From NCBI RefSeq assembly GCF_000743355.1, contig NZ_JQEI01000003.1:124001-188000 (forward strand): 64,000 bases of DNA, given 5' to 3'. This document shows positions 29,214 to 44,229 of the stretch, one piece after another (position 1 is the stretch's first letter; each line of letters begins with the position of its first letter). The notes below the pieces were generated by a model, which was not told the origin of the DNA, searched no databases, and worked only from the letters and a program-made list of their open reading frames with translations. A program made the translations under genes and the position numbers. This stretch comes from Serratia sp. Ag1. Lineage in GTDB: Bacteria > Pseudomonadota > Gammaproteobacteria > Enterobacterales > Enterobacteriaceae.

Positions 29214-29531
29214 TTAACGATATGCCACAGTCATAATCGCAAGTTTCTGTTGCTCGTCCACCCACCGGATTGCTGTAGTACCTAAATTCAGTGGGAGCTC
29301 TTTACCACTAGCATTAAGACTTGCCAGAGCTTGCGTGCCTGTGTAGTTTTGCCCATTGCGGAAGCATTGGGTTTGTGCTGATGAGTTGACAACGTTAACG
29401 AGACAAGGGCCTTCAACGATCGAACCTACAAATCTGATGACCCCACCAGAAGTACCAGGGGTACTCGCATAACCTGCTGCCATCCATGAAAGTAATGCTC
29501 CAGCGATCAAAAATAACCGTAAGCTATTCAT
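29214..29531 (-). CDS. small fimbrial-like secreted protein
   Basis: 105 residues. An N-terminal signal peptide (about 1-22, ending GYAS) precedes a sequence with the type 1 pilin motif: GGVIRFVGSIVEGPCLVNV, then a second cysteine in AQTQCF, which would form the usual pilin disulfide. The last strand, KLAIMTVAYR, resembles the pilin C-terminal strand. Pilins are usually about 170-180 residues, so this is a shortened Ig-like domain. No chaperone, usher or other pilin gene is near. It may be a stand-alone adhesin-like protein or an internally shortened relic; function unknown. Confidence 0.75.
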   Translation of the reverse strand: MNSLRLFLIAGALLSWMAAGYASTPGTSGGVIRFVGSIVEGPCLVNVVNSSAQTQCFRNGQNYTGTQALASLNASGKELPLNLGTTAIRWVDEQQKLAIMTVAYR

Positions 29532-29851
29532 GGCAACCTCACTTTTTGTTAAGTCACTTTAAAGCATAGAGGTATTTTTTAGGAATAATCACAAGGTTAC
29601 CGCGTGTTTTTGGCAGCTATTCGAGGTATTAGCGGCTTAATAACGCTTAATTGTGACAACGCCACTTTCTATAATTCCACGTTTTTTAATGAGATTTTTC
29701 TTAACCAAGAAGAGCTTTAATGGCTTAAAAAACGCATAAATCCAGATATAAAATTTGTGACGCCACACAGATAAAATTTTCAAATGGCATGCAATATGCA
29801 TAAACTAAAAATTATTGTTTAAGTAAAATTATCAAAATCAGGAATGAGAAA
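29532..29851. other. AT-rich spacer between the fimbrial-like gene and yeiR
   Basis: 320 bases between divergent genes. I see no ORF and no clear operator. It must contain both promoters. The ribosome-binding site of yeiR is a weak AGGAATGAG. Confidence 0.5.
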
Positions 29852-30826
29852 ATGACCAAAACCAACCTGATCACCGGTTTCCTGGGCAGCGGTAAAACCA
29901 CCACGATTCGTCATCTACTCGCCAGCAAACCGCAAAACCAGCGTTGGGCCGTTCTGGTCAACGAGTTTGGTGAAATTGGCATTGATGGCGCTCTGCTGGC
30001 AAACAGTGGTGCAGTGCTTAAGGAGATCCCAGGGGGGTGTATGTGCTGCGTCAACGGCCTGCCCATGCAGGTCGGGCTGAATATGTTACTACAACAGGAA
30101 AAACCTGACCGGCTCCTGATCGAACCCACTGGCCTTGGGCACCCCAAGCAAATTCTGGAGTTGCTGACGCAGGAAACCTACGCAGGCTGGATCGATCTAT
30201 TGGCCACGGTTTGCCTGCTGGATGCCCGCCAACTCAGCCAACCCCAGTATCGCGACAATGAAAACTTCCGCGATCAGTTGGCGGCAGCAGATATTATCCT
30301 CGCCAATAAAATGGATACCTGGCAGCCACAGGATAACTTGGCCCTGGAAGCCTGGCAGGCGCAATACGGCCTGCAACGGCCAGTTCACCACATCGAACAA
30401 GGGCGTATGGACGTTGCACTCCTTGATCTGCCGCGAACTAATCACACTGAACTGCCTGATGCGCATCATCATCACGCACAGGCCAAAACACAGGGGTTGG
30501 CGGCCTTGCGCCTGCCAGAGAATGCACGCTGGCGTCGAGCGCTGAATCAGGGCCAGGACTATACCAGCTGTGGTTGGATTTTTGATGGCGAAACCCTGTT
30601 CGACACCGTCGGTATGATGGAATGGATCAGGTTGGCACCGGTTGAACGGGCTAAAGCGGTAGTGCGCATTCCCGAAGGGAGCTTGCTGATTAACCGCCAA
30701 GGGCAAGATCTGAATATCGAAACACGCCCAGTAGCTCCACTGGACAGCCGCATTGAACTGATCCACAGCAGCGAAGCCGACTGGAATGCCTTGCAGACAG
30801 CCTTATTCAAAATTCGTTTAGGTTAA
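29852..30826 (+). CDS. yeiR: COG0523 zinc-binding GTPase YeiR
   Basis: 324 residues. A G3E-family metallochaperone GTPase: Walker A GFLGSGKTT (9-17), the CxCC metal motif GGCMCC (Cys63, Cys65, Cys66), EPTGLGHP, and the guanine-specificity motif NKMD (152-155). A short His cluster (DAHHHHAQ, about 203-210) and a C-terminal CobW domain follow. E. coli YeiR binds zinc and hydrolyses GTP. It keeps the E. coli position after yeiQ, although uxuA and a fimbrial-like gene have been added nearby. Confidence 0.93.
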   Translation: MTKTNLITGFLGSGKTTTIRHLLASKPQNQRWAVLVNEFGEIGIDGALLANSGAVLKEIPGGCMCCVNGLPMQVGLNMLLQQEKPDRLLIEPTGLGHPKQILELLTQETYAGWIDLLATVCLLDARQLSQPQYRDNENFRDQLAAADIILANKMDTWQPQDNLALEAWQAQYGLQRPVHHIEQGRMDVALLDLPRTNHTELPDAHHHHAQAKTQGLAALRLPENARWRRALNQGQDYTSCGWIFDGETLFDTVGMMEWIRLAPVERAKAVVRIPEGSLLINRQGQDLNIETRPVAPLDSRIELIHSSEADWNALQTALFKIRLG

Positions 30827-30928
30827 AGCAGGTTACTTTTCCTGGCGACTTGTGAACCAGCCGCCTACATGCAACACGAATTATTTAGAGTATACTCTGC
30901 GGATTCTGAATAACACATTGTACAAAAA

Positions 30929-32236
30929 ATGGCTAAGATTGGATTTTTATCGTTAGGCTGCCCGAAGAACCTGGTCGATTCTGAACGGATCCTGACTGAA
31001 CTGCGTAATGAAGGCTATCAGGTAGTACCACGTTATGACGACGCTGAACTGGTGATCGTCAACACCTGCGGCTTTATCGACAGCGCAGTACAAGAATCAC
31101 TGGAAGCAATCGGTGAAGCACTAAACGAAAACGGCAAGGTGATAGTAACCGGTTGTCTGGGTGCAAAAGAAAACCAGATCCGTGAAGTACACCCGAAGGT
31201 GCTGGAAATTACCGGGCCGCACAGCTACGAGCAGGTGTTGAACCATGTTCACCATTATGTGCCAAAGCCGGAACATAACCCGTTTACCAGCCTGATCCCA
31301 GCACAGGGCGTCAAGCTGACGCCGAAACACTACGCTTACCTGAAGATTTCTGAAGGTTGTAACCACCGCTGTACTTTCTGCATCATCCCGTCAATGCGTG
31401 GCGATCTCGACAGCCGCCCGATCGGTTCAGTGCTGGATGAAGCCAAGCGCTTGGTGGAATCCGGGGTCAAAGAGCTGCTGGTGATCTCGCAGGATACGTC
31501 GGCTTACGGCGTTGACGTCAAACACCGTACCGGCTTCTGGAATGGCCAACCGGTGAAAACCAGCATGGTCAGCCTGTGCGAGCAACTCTCCAGCCTGGGT
31601 GCTTGGGTGCGCTTACACTACGTTTATCCTTATCCGCATGTGGACGATGTGATCCCACTGATGGCCGAAGGTAAGATCCTGCCGTATCTGGATATTCCAC
31701 TCCAGCACGCCAGCCCGAAAATCCTCAAGCTGATGAAACGCCCTGGCGCAGTAGAACGCACGCTGGAGCGCATCAAACGCTGGCGGGAAATCTGCCCGGA
31801 TCTGACGCTGCGTTCCACTTTCATCGTTGGTTTCCCAGGCGAAACCGAAGAAGACTTCCAGATGCTGCTCAACTTCCTGCAGGAAGCCAAGCTGGATCGC
31901 GTTGGTTGCTTCAAATACAGCCCGGTAGAAGGGGCTGCCGCCAACGAATTGGCGGATCAGGTACCAGAAGAGGTGAAAGAAGAACGTTATCACCGCTTTA
32001 TGCAACTGCAGCAACAGATCTCTGCCCAGCGTTTGCAGGACAAGATTGGCCGCGAATTGCTGGTGCTGATCGACGAAGTGGACGAAGAAGGCGCAATTGG
32101 CCGCAGCATGGCCGATGCACCAGAGATCGACGGTGCGGTCTACCTGAACGGTGAAACCGGGGTGAAAGTGGGTGAGATCGTCAAAGTGAAGATCGAAAAC
32201 GCCGACGAATATGACCTCTGGGGTTCACGGGTTTAA
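30929..32236 (+). CDS. rimO: ribosomal protein S12 methylthiotransferase RimO
   Basis: 435 residues. A radical-SAM enzyme that methylthiolates Asp89 of ribosomal protein S12. The N-terminal UPF0004 domain has cysteines at 11, 47 and 76 for an auxiliary 4Fe-4S cluster. The radical-SAM motif is Cys144-x3-Cys148-x2-Cys151 (CNHRCTFC). A C-terminal TRAM domain (about 370-435) binds the target. [12 protein letters not shown] at the N-terminus is diagnostic for RimO rather than MiaB. An imperfect hairpin lies after the stop. Confidence 0.97.
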   Translation: MAKIGFLSLGCPKNLVDSERILTELRNEGYQVVPRYDDAELVIVNTCGFIDSAVQESLEAIGEALNENGKVIVTGCLGAKENQIREVHPKVLEITGPHSYEQVLNHVHHYVPKPEHNPFTSLIPAQGVKLTPKHYAYLKISEGCNHRCTFCIIPSMRGDLDSRPIGSVLDEAKRLVESGVKELLVISQDTSAYGVDVKHRTGFWNGQPVKTSMVSLCEQLSSLGAWVRLHYVYPYPHVDDVIPLMAEGKILPYLDIPLQHASPKILKLMKRPGAVERTLERIKRWREICPDLTLRSTFIVGFPGETEEDFQMLLNFLQEAKLDRVGCFKYSPVEGAAANELADQVPEEVKEERYHRFMQLQQQISAQRLQDKIGRELLVLIDEVDEEGAIGRSMADAPEIDGAVYLNGETGVKVGEIVKVKIENADEYDLWGSRV

Positions 32237-32245
32237 TTGAGCCCA

Positions 32246-32273
32246 TGACGGGAGAGCTGATGCTTTCCCGTCA
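32246..32273. terminator. hairpin between convergent rimO and the symporter gene
   Basis: TGACGGGA (32246-32253) and TCCCGTCA (32266-32273) form an 8-bp stem with a 12-base loop, nine bases past the rimO stop and 16 before the convergent stop. No U-run is seen, so termination is uncertain. Confidence 0.35.
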
Positions 32274-32288
32274 CCGCCACCAAGCCAG

Positions 32289-33665
32289 TTAAGCGGTTGC
32301 GACCATCCGTTGCTCAGGCGTGAGTAAACTGCCAACGATAAAAGCCAGCGCCCCTACCAGTAAACCGCTGTAGATCGGGCTGTTAGCCTGGATCCCGTGA
32401 TAAAACATAAAACCCAACACGCACAAACTGCCCATCACCATGCTGGCTATCGCCCCCGTGCTGGTGGCTCGCTGCCAAAAAATCGCCCCTACCAACGGGA
32501 TCAGCATCCCACCCACCAGCAGATTGTAAGCCAGCGTTAAAGCCGACAGCACGTCCCGCACCAGGAATGCCAGCCCCAGCATGATCGCCCCCATCACCAG
32601 CGTGGTTAAACGCCCGGCGGCCAAACCGCCCGATGGCCGCCGACGGATGGCAGGCAGCACATCCTCCAAAGCAATGGTTGAAGAGGCCAACAGACAGGCG
32701 CTAGCCGTTGACATCAGCGCCGCCAGTGCCGCTGCGGCCACCAATCCGCTGACCCCTGCGGGTAACACCGCCTGAGCGATGGCGGCAAATGCACCGTCGC
32801 TGCTTTCCAGCAACGGCAGCACAATTTTGCCCGCCATGCCGATCATCGCGCCGGTAACACCGTAAAGCACACAATAGATACCCGCCCCCAAACCGGCGTA
32901 ACGCGCCACCGGCACGCTGCGTGCGGTGAATACCCGCTGCCAGATATCCTGCCCAATCAGGATGCCAAAGAAGTAAATCAGGAAGAACAGAATGATGGTA
33001 TCGAAACCAATCGAGGAGAGTTGGTAGTAACTCGCCGGTAATTGGTGGGTAAAGATCGCCCAACCGCCCGCTTTGACAATGCTCATCGGCATCAACACCA
33101 GCATCATCCCTACCGTCATAATGATAAACTGGATGATGTCCGTCAGCGTCAGCGACCACATGCCCCCCAACGTTGAATAGAGCACCACCATCCCACCGCC
33201 AATCAGTATGGAAGTGGCAAACGGCAGCGCAAACATCACCTGCATTACGCTGCCGATGGCAATAATCGAAGTCACCGCCACCATCAGATCGTAAGCCAGC
33301 ATGATGACACCACTGGTCACCCTGGCCGCCGGATGATAACGCTGTGCCAATACCTGGCTCACGGTATAGAGCTTTAACTTGAGCAAGGGTTTGGCCAGCA
33401 CGGTACTCAACACCACAATGCCCATACCCAGCGCGAAACATAGCCACAGCCCGGATATGCCATAGGTATAACCCAATTTCACGCTGCCAATCGTTGAAGC
33501 CCCGCCGAGCACCACCGCTGACAACGTGCCTAAATACAACCCCGGCCCCAGATTACGGCCAGCAACCAGATAATTCTCCTTGGTAGTGGCCTTATGGACA
33601 CCGAGCCAGCCTACTGCACCGATCACCAGGAAATACAGCACGACGACAAACAGATCGAGTTGCAT
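32289..33665 (-). CDS. sodium:solute symporter family permease, gbuA-linked
   Basis: 458 residues with 12-13 predicted transmembrane helices. The SSS signature is visible in the NYLVAGRNLGPGLYLG loop and VVLGGASTIGSVKLGYTYG, with SLTLTDIIQFIIM further on. Substrates of SSS members include sugars, amino acids and urea derivatives and cannot be read from sequence. The gene starts 34 bases after the guanidinobutyrase stop on the same strand, so the two are probably co-transcribed; uptake of 4-guanidinobutyrate is a reasonable inference. Confidence 0.85.
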   Translation of the reverse strand: MQLDLFVVVLYFLVIGAVGWLGVHKATTKENYLVAGRNLGPGLYLGTLSAVVLGGASTIGSVKLGYTYGISGLWLCFALGMGIVVLSTVLAKPLLKLKLYTVSQVLAQRYHPAARVTSGVIMLAYDLMVAVTSIIAIGSVMQVMFALPFATSILIGGGMVVLYSTLGGMWSLTLTDIIQFIIMTVGMMLVLMPMSIVKAGGWAIFTHQLPASYYQLSSIGFDTIILFFLIYFFGILIGQDIWQRVFTARSVPVARYAGLGAGIYCVLYGVTGAMIGMAGKIVLPLLESSDGAFAAIAQAVLPAGVSGLVAAAALAALMSTASACLLASSTIALEDVLPAIRRRPSGGLAAGRLTTLVMGAIMLGLAFLVRDVLSALTLAYNLLVGGMLIPLVGAIFWQRATSTGAIASMVMGSLCVLGFMFYHGIQANSPIYSGLLVGALAFIVGSLLTPEQRMVATA

Positions 33666-33699
33666 AGAACACCTCCTATCATGTTGTTATTGCTACCGG

Positions 33700-34638
33700 T
33701 CAAGCCCGCTTACCCGGCAGCACACACAGCATTTCGAACAGCAGATTGGCCGCCAACAAGGCGGTATTGCCGGTACTGTCATAAGCCGGGGAAACCTCTA
33801 CCAGATCCGCACCCACCAGGTTTAGCCCCTGGCACCCCCTGACGATCTCCAGCCCTTGCCAGACGGATAAGCCCCCCACTTCCGGGGTACCGGTGCCAGG
33901 GGCGAACGCCGGATCCAGCCCATCAATATCAAAGCTGAGATACACTGCACCTGCCCCCATTTGCTCACGCACTTCCGCCATCAGCGGAGCAAGCGAGCGA
34001 TACCAGCAGGCTTCTGCCGGTACCACGCGAAACCCTTGTTGCCTCGACCAGTCAAAATCCTGCGCGGCATAACCACTACCGCGCAGGCCAATCTGCACCA
34101 CCCGCTGCGGGGCCAAAAGACCTTCTTCATGAGCCCGACGGAAGGTTGTTCCGTGCGCCAGTTGTTCACCGAACATGTCGTCGTTGGTATCAGAATGGGC
34201 ATCAATGTGAATCAGCCCGACCGGGCCATGCTGGCGGGCAACCGCACGCAGAATCGGCAGCGTCAAGGTATGATCGCCCCCGAGCGTGAGCGGGATACAG
34301 CCATGGCGCAGGATCGGGTCATACGCCAACTCAATACGCTGAACGCTGTCGGCCAGGTTATAGGGGTTGGTGGCAATATCGCCCAAGTCGGCAACCTGCA
34401 ATCGCTCAAACGGTGCCGCGCCAGTTCCCATGTTGTAAGGGCGGAGCATCACCGACTCCTGGCGGATTTGCCGTGGCCCAAAACGCGTGCCGCTGCGATT
34501 GGAGGTGCCGATATCCAGCGGGATCCCCACGAAGGCGGCATCTAACCCCTGCGCACTCTCGGCAGCGGGTAAACGCATCATGGTCGGCAAGCCAGCAAAA
34601 CGCGGCATTTGATTACCGCTTTGAGGTTGATTCAGCAT
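33700..34638 (-). CDS. gbuA: guanidinobutyrase, agmatinase/arginase family
   Basis: 312 residues of the ureohydrolase family. The binuclear Mn ligands are complete: His123 (GGDHT), Asp146, His148 and Asp150 (HIDAHSD), and Asp237 and Asp239 (SFDIDGLDP). The N-terminal NQMPRFAGLPTMMRLP, LDIGTSNRSGTRFGPRQIR and the C-terminal LLFEMLCVLPG agree closely with Pseudomonas guanidinobutyrase GbuA, better than with SpeB. It would hydrolyse 4-guanidinobutyrate to GABA and urea. A transporter gene follows and a LysR gene diverges upstream, as in Pseudomonas gbu loci. Guanidinopropionase activity is an alternative. Confidence 0.85.
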   Translation of the reverse strand: MLNQPQSGNQMPRFAGLPTMMRLPAAESAQGLDAAFVGIPLDIGTSNRSGTRFGPRQIRQESVMLRPYNMGTGAAPFERLQVADLGDIATNPYNLADSVQRIELAYDPILRHGCIPLTLGGDHTLTLPILRAVARQHGPVGLIHIDAHSDTNDDMFGEQLAHGTTFRRAHEEGLLAPQRVVQIGLRGSGYAAQDFDWSRQQGFRVVPAEACWYRSLAPLMAEVREQMGAGAVYLSFDIDGLDPAFAPGTGTPEVGGLSVWQGLEIVRGCQGLNLVGADLVEVSPAYDSTGNTALLAANLLFEMLCVLPGKRA

Positions 34639-34889
34639 AGATTTTCCTTGTCAGACGAATATTTTATTTCAACATTTTCATAACAATTACAGCCTATGCC
34701 CTAACCAACCCGCGTTACTATTCCTGGTTTTAAATGTAAACATTGAAAAAACCAATGTGTCATAACGTATTGACCTGTTGAATTTTATTTCATTCACAGA
34801 CATAAAAGAGGGAGGATTCGCCAAGCGCTAGCGCCTATATCAGACATGTTGTCACAACGTTAAATAGTGATAATTCAGGGAGAGCGAAG

Positions 34890-35783
34890 ATGATCACCAA
34901 TCTCAGCGATGTCGATTTCAAACTGCTGCGGGTCTTTGTGGCAGTCGCGGAGGCTCAGGGAGTCAGCGCGGCGCAGGATGCTCTGATGATGAATCAATCC
35001 ACCATCAGCACCCACTTGGGCACGCTGGAAACCCGGTTGGGGTTCAGGTTGTGCCAGCGTGGCCGCTCCGGCTTTCAGTTGACGCCTAAAGGGGAAAGAA
35101 TGCTGAGCGCCTGCCGCACGCTGTTTAATGCAACGCGCGACTTTACGCGGGTCAGCCAGTCACTCAATGGCATGCTGAGCGGCGATCTGATAATCGGCCT
35201 GGTGGATAATCTGGTCTCTTTGCCGGGGATCCCTTTCAGCCAGGCCATCAGGCAATTTCGCCGCCGCCGTCAGGACGTGCAGTTTCAATGCCGTATCTGT
35301 TCACCTGCTGAAATTGAGCAGGGATTACTGAATCAGCAGTTGGATTTGGGGATTGGCTATTTCGGCCAACAATTGAACGAACTGGTTTATCACCCTTGGT
35401 GCCAAGAATCGCAGGCGATTTACTGCAGCAGCGAACATCCGCTATTTGCCGTTGAAACCCCAAGCCGTGAACAAATCGAAAATGCCCGCTGGGTAAAACG
35501 CGGTTACTTACTGGCACAACAGCTTTGCCCTGTGGCACCGCTGGAGTTGGGTGCCATGGCTTACCATATGGAAAGCGTGGCCCATCTGATCCTCAGCGGC
35601 GAATACCTGGGCTATCTGCCGACCCATTTTGCCAGCCGTTGGGTCGAACAGGGATTAATGAAGCAGTTAGGAGGGCAACCACTGACCTATCAGGCGCAGT
35701 TAAGCCTGGTTATCCGCCCCGGCCAGCCGAAAAAGCCGCTGGCGGCGCTGTTAGCCGATCTGACCAACAGCGTGCCACGTTAG
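34890..35783 (+). CDS. LysR-type regulator, probable activator of the guanidinobutyrate genes
   Basis: 297 residues. The N-terminal helix-turn-helix lies at about residues 8-66 (DFKLLRVFVAVAEAQGVSAAQ, NQSTISTHLGTLETRLGF), and a LysR substrate-binding domain spans about 95-295. It is divergent from gbuA across 251 AT-rich bases, the typical geometry for a LysR regulator and its target operon; the effector is inferred, probably 4-guanidinobutyrate. GGGAGAG nine bases before the ATG is the ribosome-binding site. Its stop is 13 bases from that of the convergent yeeZ. Confidence 0.85.
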   Translation: MITNLSDVDFKLLRVFVAVAEAQGVSAAQDALMMNQSTISTHLGTLETRLGFRLCQRGRSGFQLTPKGERMLSACRTLFNATRDFTRVSQSLNGMLSGDLIIGLVDNLVSLPGIPFSQAIRQFRRRRQDVQFQCRICSPAEIEQGLLNQQLDLGIGYFGQQLNELVYHPWCQESQAIYCSSEHPLFAVETPSREQIENARWVKRGYLLAQQLCPVAPLELGAMAYHMESVAHLILSGEYLGYLPTHFASRWVEQGLMKQLGGQPLTYQAQLSLVIRPGQPKKPLAALLADLTNSVPR

Positions 35784-35796
35784 AGAAAAAGTCGAT

Positions 35797-36621
35797 TCAA
35801 CTGATCGGCATCCGTACCGGATCGGGATATTGATATTCAAACCCCAGTTCTTTGCAGATCCGGCTGCCATCTACCAGCCGCCCTGCCTGTTCCGGTTCTT
35901 CGGCAAACTGCGGGGGTTGCAACTGCAACTGCGCCGCCAGTGCCGGATAGAATTCACGCTTGGTGGGATGACCTGGTGCACACAGGTTATAAACGCGCCC
36001 CCCAGTTGGCAATTGCAGCAGCAGTTGGATAGCGGCGATCACGTCATCCTGGTGGACCAGATTGACCCCGTGTGAACCGCCCTTAACGTCAACCTTGCCA
36101 GCCAGAAAACGGCCTGGATGACGATCGGCCCCCACCAGCCCAGCCAGGCGCAGAATATCTACCGAGGTGTTTGGCAATTCATGCAACCAGCGCTCCAGCT
36201 CTGCCAGCACTTTCCCTGACGGAGTCACCGGTTGCAGCGGCGAATCTTCCTCTACTGTGCCCGTAGTATCGCCATACACCGATGTCGAACTGGTAAAAAT
36301 AATATGCGGCACGCCGAAGGCTATCGCGCTATCCACCAGCATCCGCACAGCACGAAAGTAACCTTCACTGCCCTCTACGGTACGCCGGGCTGGTAGCGTG
36401 ACCACCAACGCGTCGGCGTACAGCAGTTGTTCCAGATCATGCGCCTCACAAATCAGTTCAGGCGTCAGTTCAAGCTGATAACATTCAATACCGCTCATCC
36501 GTGCGGCTTCTACGCCGTCTGGCGTGGTTTTACTGCCAACCACTTCAAACCCACGGCTCATCAACGATAACGCCAATGGCATGCCCAACCAGCCCAGGCC
36601 AATGATGGCAACTTTTTTCAT
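35797..36621 (-). CDS. yeeZ: YeeZ, NAD-dependent epimerase/dehydratase-like protein
   Basis: 274 residues, an atypical short-chain dehydrogenase. The N-terminal Rossmann motif reads KKVAIIGLGWLGMPLA, and FTSSTSVYGDTTGTVEED holds the Ser and Tyr positions of the active site, although the usual YxxxK is not in its standard setting. It closely follows E. coli YeeZ (SKTTPDGVEAARMSGIE, VDILRLAGLVG, HPGRF). In E. coli yeeZ also lies just upstream of the his operon, in divergent orientation. Function unknown; a nucleotide-sugar or lipid substrate is possible. Confidence 0.92.
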   Translation of the reverse strand: MKKVAIIGLGWLGMPLALSLMSRGFEVVGSKTTPDGVEAARMSGIECYQLELTPELICEAHDLEQLLYADALVVTLPARRTVEGSEGYFRAVRMLVDSAIAFGVPHIIFTSSTSVYGDTTGTVEEDSPLQPVTPSGKVLAELERWLHELPNTSVDILRLAGLVGADRHPGRFLAGKVDVKGGSHGVNLVHQDDVIAAIQLLLQLPTGGRVYNLCAPGHPTKREFYPALAAQLQLQPPQFAEEPEQAGRLVDGSRICKELGFEYQYPDPVRMPIS

Positions 36622-36737
36622 TAACTTCTTCTCCTGAAGATGGTAGCGCTCGGTGATTAATAGCTAATTTTAATAGGCCTAATGGGGTAATAATTCAACC
36701 TGTTTCAATGAATTAAATTTATAATGGCAAAAAACAG

Positions 36738-36767
36738 TTGCGCGAGGCCATACGGATAGTTTAGGTT
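36738..36767 (+). promoter_or_regulatory. probable his operon promoter
   Basis: TTGCGC (36738-36743) and TAGGTT (36762-36767) are separated by 18 bases. The -10 and its context (GTTTAGGTTAA) resemble the E. coli his promoter. Transcription would start near 36775, about 40 bases before hisL. Confidence 0.55.
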
Positions 36768-36812
36768 AATCAGCAACTCAGCATTGGCTGATTTAATTTA
36801 AAGAGAAAACAC

Positions 36813-36860
36813 ATGACTCGCGTTCAGTTCAACCACCATCATCACCATCACCCTGACTAG
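36813..36860 (+). CDS. hisL: his operon leader peptide HisL
   Basis: A 15-codon peptide, MTRVQFNHHHHHHPD, ending in TAG. Six consecutive His codons (CAC/CAT) make ribosome progress depend on charged histidyl-tRNA. Compared with E. coli hisL, which has seven His codons, this leader has one fewer. It is too short for ordinary ORF calling but is certain from sequence and position. Confidence 0.95.
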   Translation: MTRVQFNHHHHHHPD

Positions 36861-36878
36861 TCTTTCGGGCGATGTGTG

Positions 36879-36969
36879 CTGGAAGACAGTTTGAATCTTC
36901 CAGTGGCGCGTAGAACCTGACAAACGCAAGAAAAAGCCCTCGGAAGATACCTTCCGAGGGCTTTTTTTT
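36879..36969 (+). terminator. his attenuator (pause hairpin and terminator)
   Basis: The leader after hisL contains the pause stem CTGGAAGA/TCTTCCAG (36879-36903) and the attenuator proper: AAGCCCTCGGAAG (from about 36933) pairs with CTTCCGAGGGCTT, followed by eight T residues ending near 36969. The GGAAGA and CTTCC segments of the two hairpins can pair alternatively, giving the antiterminator when the ribosome stalls on the His codons. Confidence 0.93.
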
Positions 36970-37039
36970 GGTTCCGGACAGACAGAAAGATAATTTTTTA
37001 TAATAAATTCATTAAATTACAGATTAATCAGAGGTTACC

Positions 37040-37939
37040 ATGCTGGATAAAACACGTTTACGGATAGCAATGCAGAAATCAGGCCGCCTGAGTGAAGATT
37101 CTCAGGAACTGCTGGCCCGCTGCGGGATCAAAATCAACCTGCAACAGCAACGCCTGATTGCCTTCGCCGAGAATATGCCGATTGATATCCTGCGCGTGCG
37201 TGATGACGATATCCCGGGGCTGGTGATGGACGGCGTGGTCGATCTGGGCATTATCGGTGAAAACGTGCTGGAAGAAGAGCTGCTCAACCGCCGGGCGCAA
37301 GGCGAAGATCCGCGTTACATCACGCTGCGCCGCCTGGATTTTGGCTCCTGCCGCCTGTCGCTGGCTACCGCGCTGGACAGCCAATATACCGGCCCGCAAA
37401 GCCTGCAAGACTCCCGCATCGCCACCTCTTACCCACACCTGCTGAAGCAATACCTCGACAAACAGGGCGTTCGTTTTAAATCCTGCCTGCTGAACGGTTC
37501 GGTCGAAGTGGCACCGCGTGCTGGTTTGGCCGATGCCATCTGCGATCTGGTTTCCACCGGCGCAACGCTCGAGGCCAACGGCCTGCGCGAAGTCGAGGTG
37601 ATCTACCGCTCCAAAGCCTGCCTGATCCAGCGCGACGGTGAAATGCCAGCGGCTAAGCAGCAGTTAATCGACCGCCTGATGACCCGTATTCAGGGGGTGA
37701 TTCAGGCGCGTGAATCCAAATACATCATGCTGCACGCGCCAAGCGAGCGCCTGGAAGAGATTATCGCCCTGCTGCCGGGTGCCGAACGCCCAACCATCCT
37801 GCCGTTAGCCGGTGCGCAAAACCGCGTTGCGATGCACATGGTGAGCAGCGAAACCCTGTTCTGGGAAACCATGGAAAAGCTGAAAGCCCTGGGTGCCAGT
37901 TCTATTCTGGTGCTGCCGATTGAGAAGATGATGGAGTAA
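37040..37939 (+). CDS. hisG: ATP phosphoribosyltransferase HisG
   Basis: 299 residues, long-form HisG. It commits PRPP and ATP to histidine synthesis and is feedback-inhibited by histidine. [17 protein letters not shown] begins the catalytic domain. The PRPP-binding segment [14 protein letters not shown] lies near residue 175, and the C-terminal regulatory ACT-like domain follows (about 225-299). It is the first structural gene after the attenuator, with hisD four bases behind. Confidence 0.98.
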   Translation: MLDKTRLRIAMQKSGRLSEDSQELLARCGIKINLQQQRLIAFAENMPIDILRVRDDDIPGLVMDGVVDLGIIGENVLEEELLNRRAQGEDPRYITLRRLDFGSCRLSLATALDSQYTGPQSLQDSRIATSYPHLLKQYLDKQGVRFKSCLLNGSVEVAPRAGLADAICDLVSTGATLEANGLREVEVIYRSKACLIQRDGEMPAAKQQLIDRLMTRIQGVIQARESKYIMLHAPSERLEEIIALLPGAERPTILPLAGAQNRVAMHMVSSETLFWETMEKLKALGASSILVLPIEKMME

Positions 37940-37943
37940 CGCC

Positions 37944-43472
<5,529 letters not shown>

Positions 43473-43479
<7 letters not shown>

Positions 43480-44087
43480 CAGAACAACAAAGAAATCAGC
43501 TGGATTGGGTAAAAACCGACAACTTGCTGCCGGTGATCGTTCAACACGCCGTCTCCGGTGAAGTATTGATGCTGGGTTATATGAATCAGGAAGCGCTGGC
43601 GGTAACCGAGCAGAGCGGCAAAGTCACGTTCTTCTCGCGCACCAAACAGCGGCTGTGGACCAAAGGCGAAAGCTCTGGCCACTTCCTCAACGTGGTCAGC
43701 ATGACGCCAGACTGCGATAACGATACCCTGCTGATCCTGGCAAACCCGATTGGCCCGACCTGCCATTTAGGCCACAATAGCTGCTTCCACCCGGCAACCA
43801 GCGATTGGGGATTCCTCTATCAGCTTGAACAATTGCTGGCCGAACGCAAAACCGCCAGCCCAGAAAGCTCGTATACCGCCAAGCTGTACGCCAGCGGCAC
43901 CAAGCGTATCGCGCAGAAAGTCGGTGAGGAAGGAGTAGAAACCGCTCTGGCTGCCACGGTGAACGACCGTGAAGAGCTGACCAACGAGGCTTCGGACCTG
44001 ATTTATCACCTGCTGGTGTTGCTGCAGGATCAGGATCTGGATTTGAGCAAGGTGATTGGCCGCTTACGGGAACGGCATCAGAAATAG
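43473..44087 (+). CDS. hisI: bifunctional phosphoribosyl-AMP cyclohydrolase/phosphoribosyl-ATP pyrophosphatase HisI
   Basis: 204 residues, last gene of the operon, carrying out steps two and three. The N-terminal cyclohydrolase has the zinc motif DCDNDTLL and [12 protein letters not shown]. The C-terminal pyrophosphatase has [23 protein letters not shown], the metal-binding helix of the MazG-like fold. The start is GTG at 43473 (reading [12 protein letters not shown]), overlapping hisF by seven bases. A long imperfect hairpin follows the stop. Confidence 0.97.
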
Positions 44088-44095
44088 TTTTTTCC

Positions 44096-44129
44096 TTGTA
44101 AGAGTCTATTTTCCGATAGGCTCTTACAA
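44096..44129. terminator. 14-bp imperfect hairpin at the end of the his operon
   Basis: TTGTAAGAG-T-CTAT pairs with ATAG-G-CTCTTACAA (one G-T pair) around TTTCCG, nine bases past the hisI stop. It is preceded rather than followed by a T-run, so on the plus strand it is not a canonical intrinsic terminator. It marks the boundary between the conserved his operon and the AT-rich accessory gene. Confidence 0.45.
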
Positions 44130-44229
44130 CATATCACCGTGCTTGTTTCACCAAGAGAATGATAGGTTATTGGCATATAATAATATATGATTAAACTTCT
44201 TTTAAGCAGGTATGAAAAAGGAGTTATCA

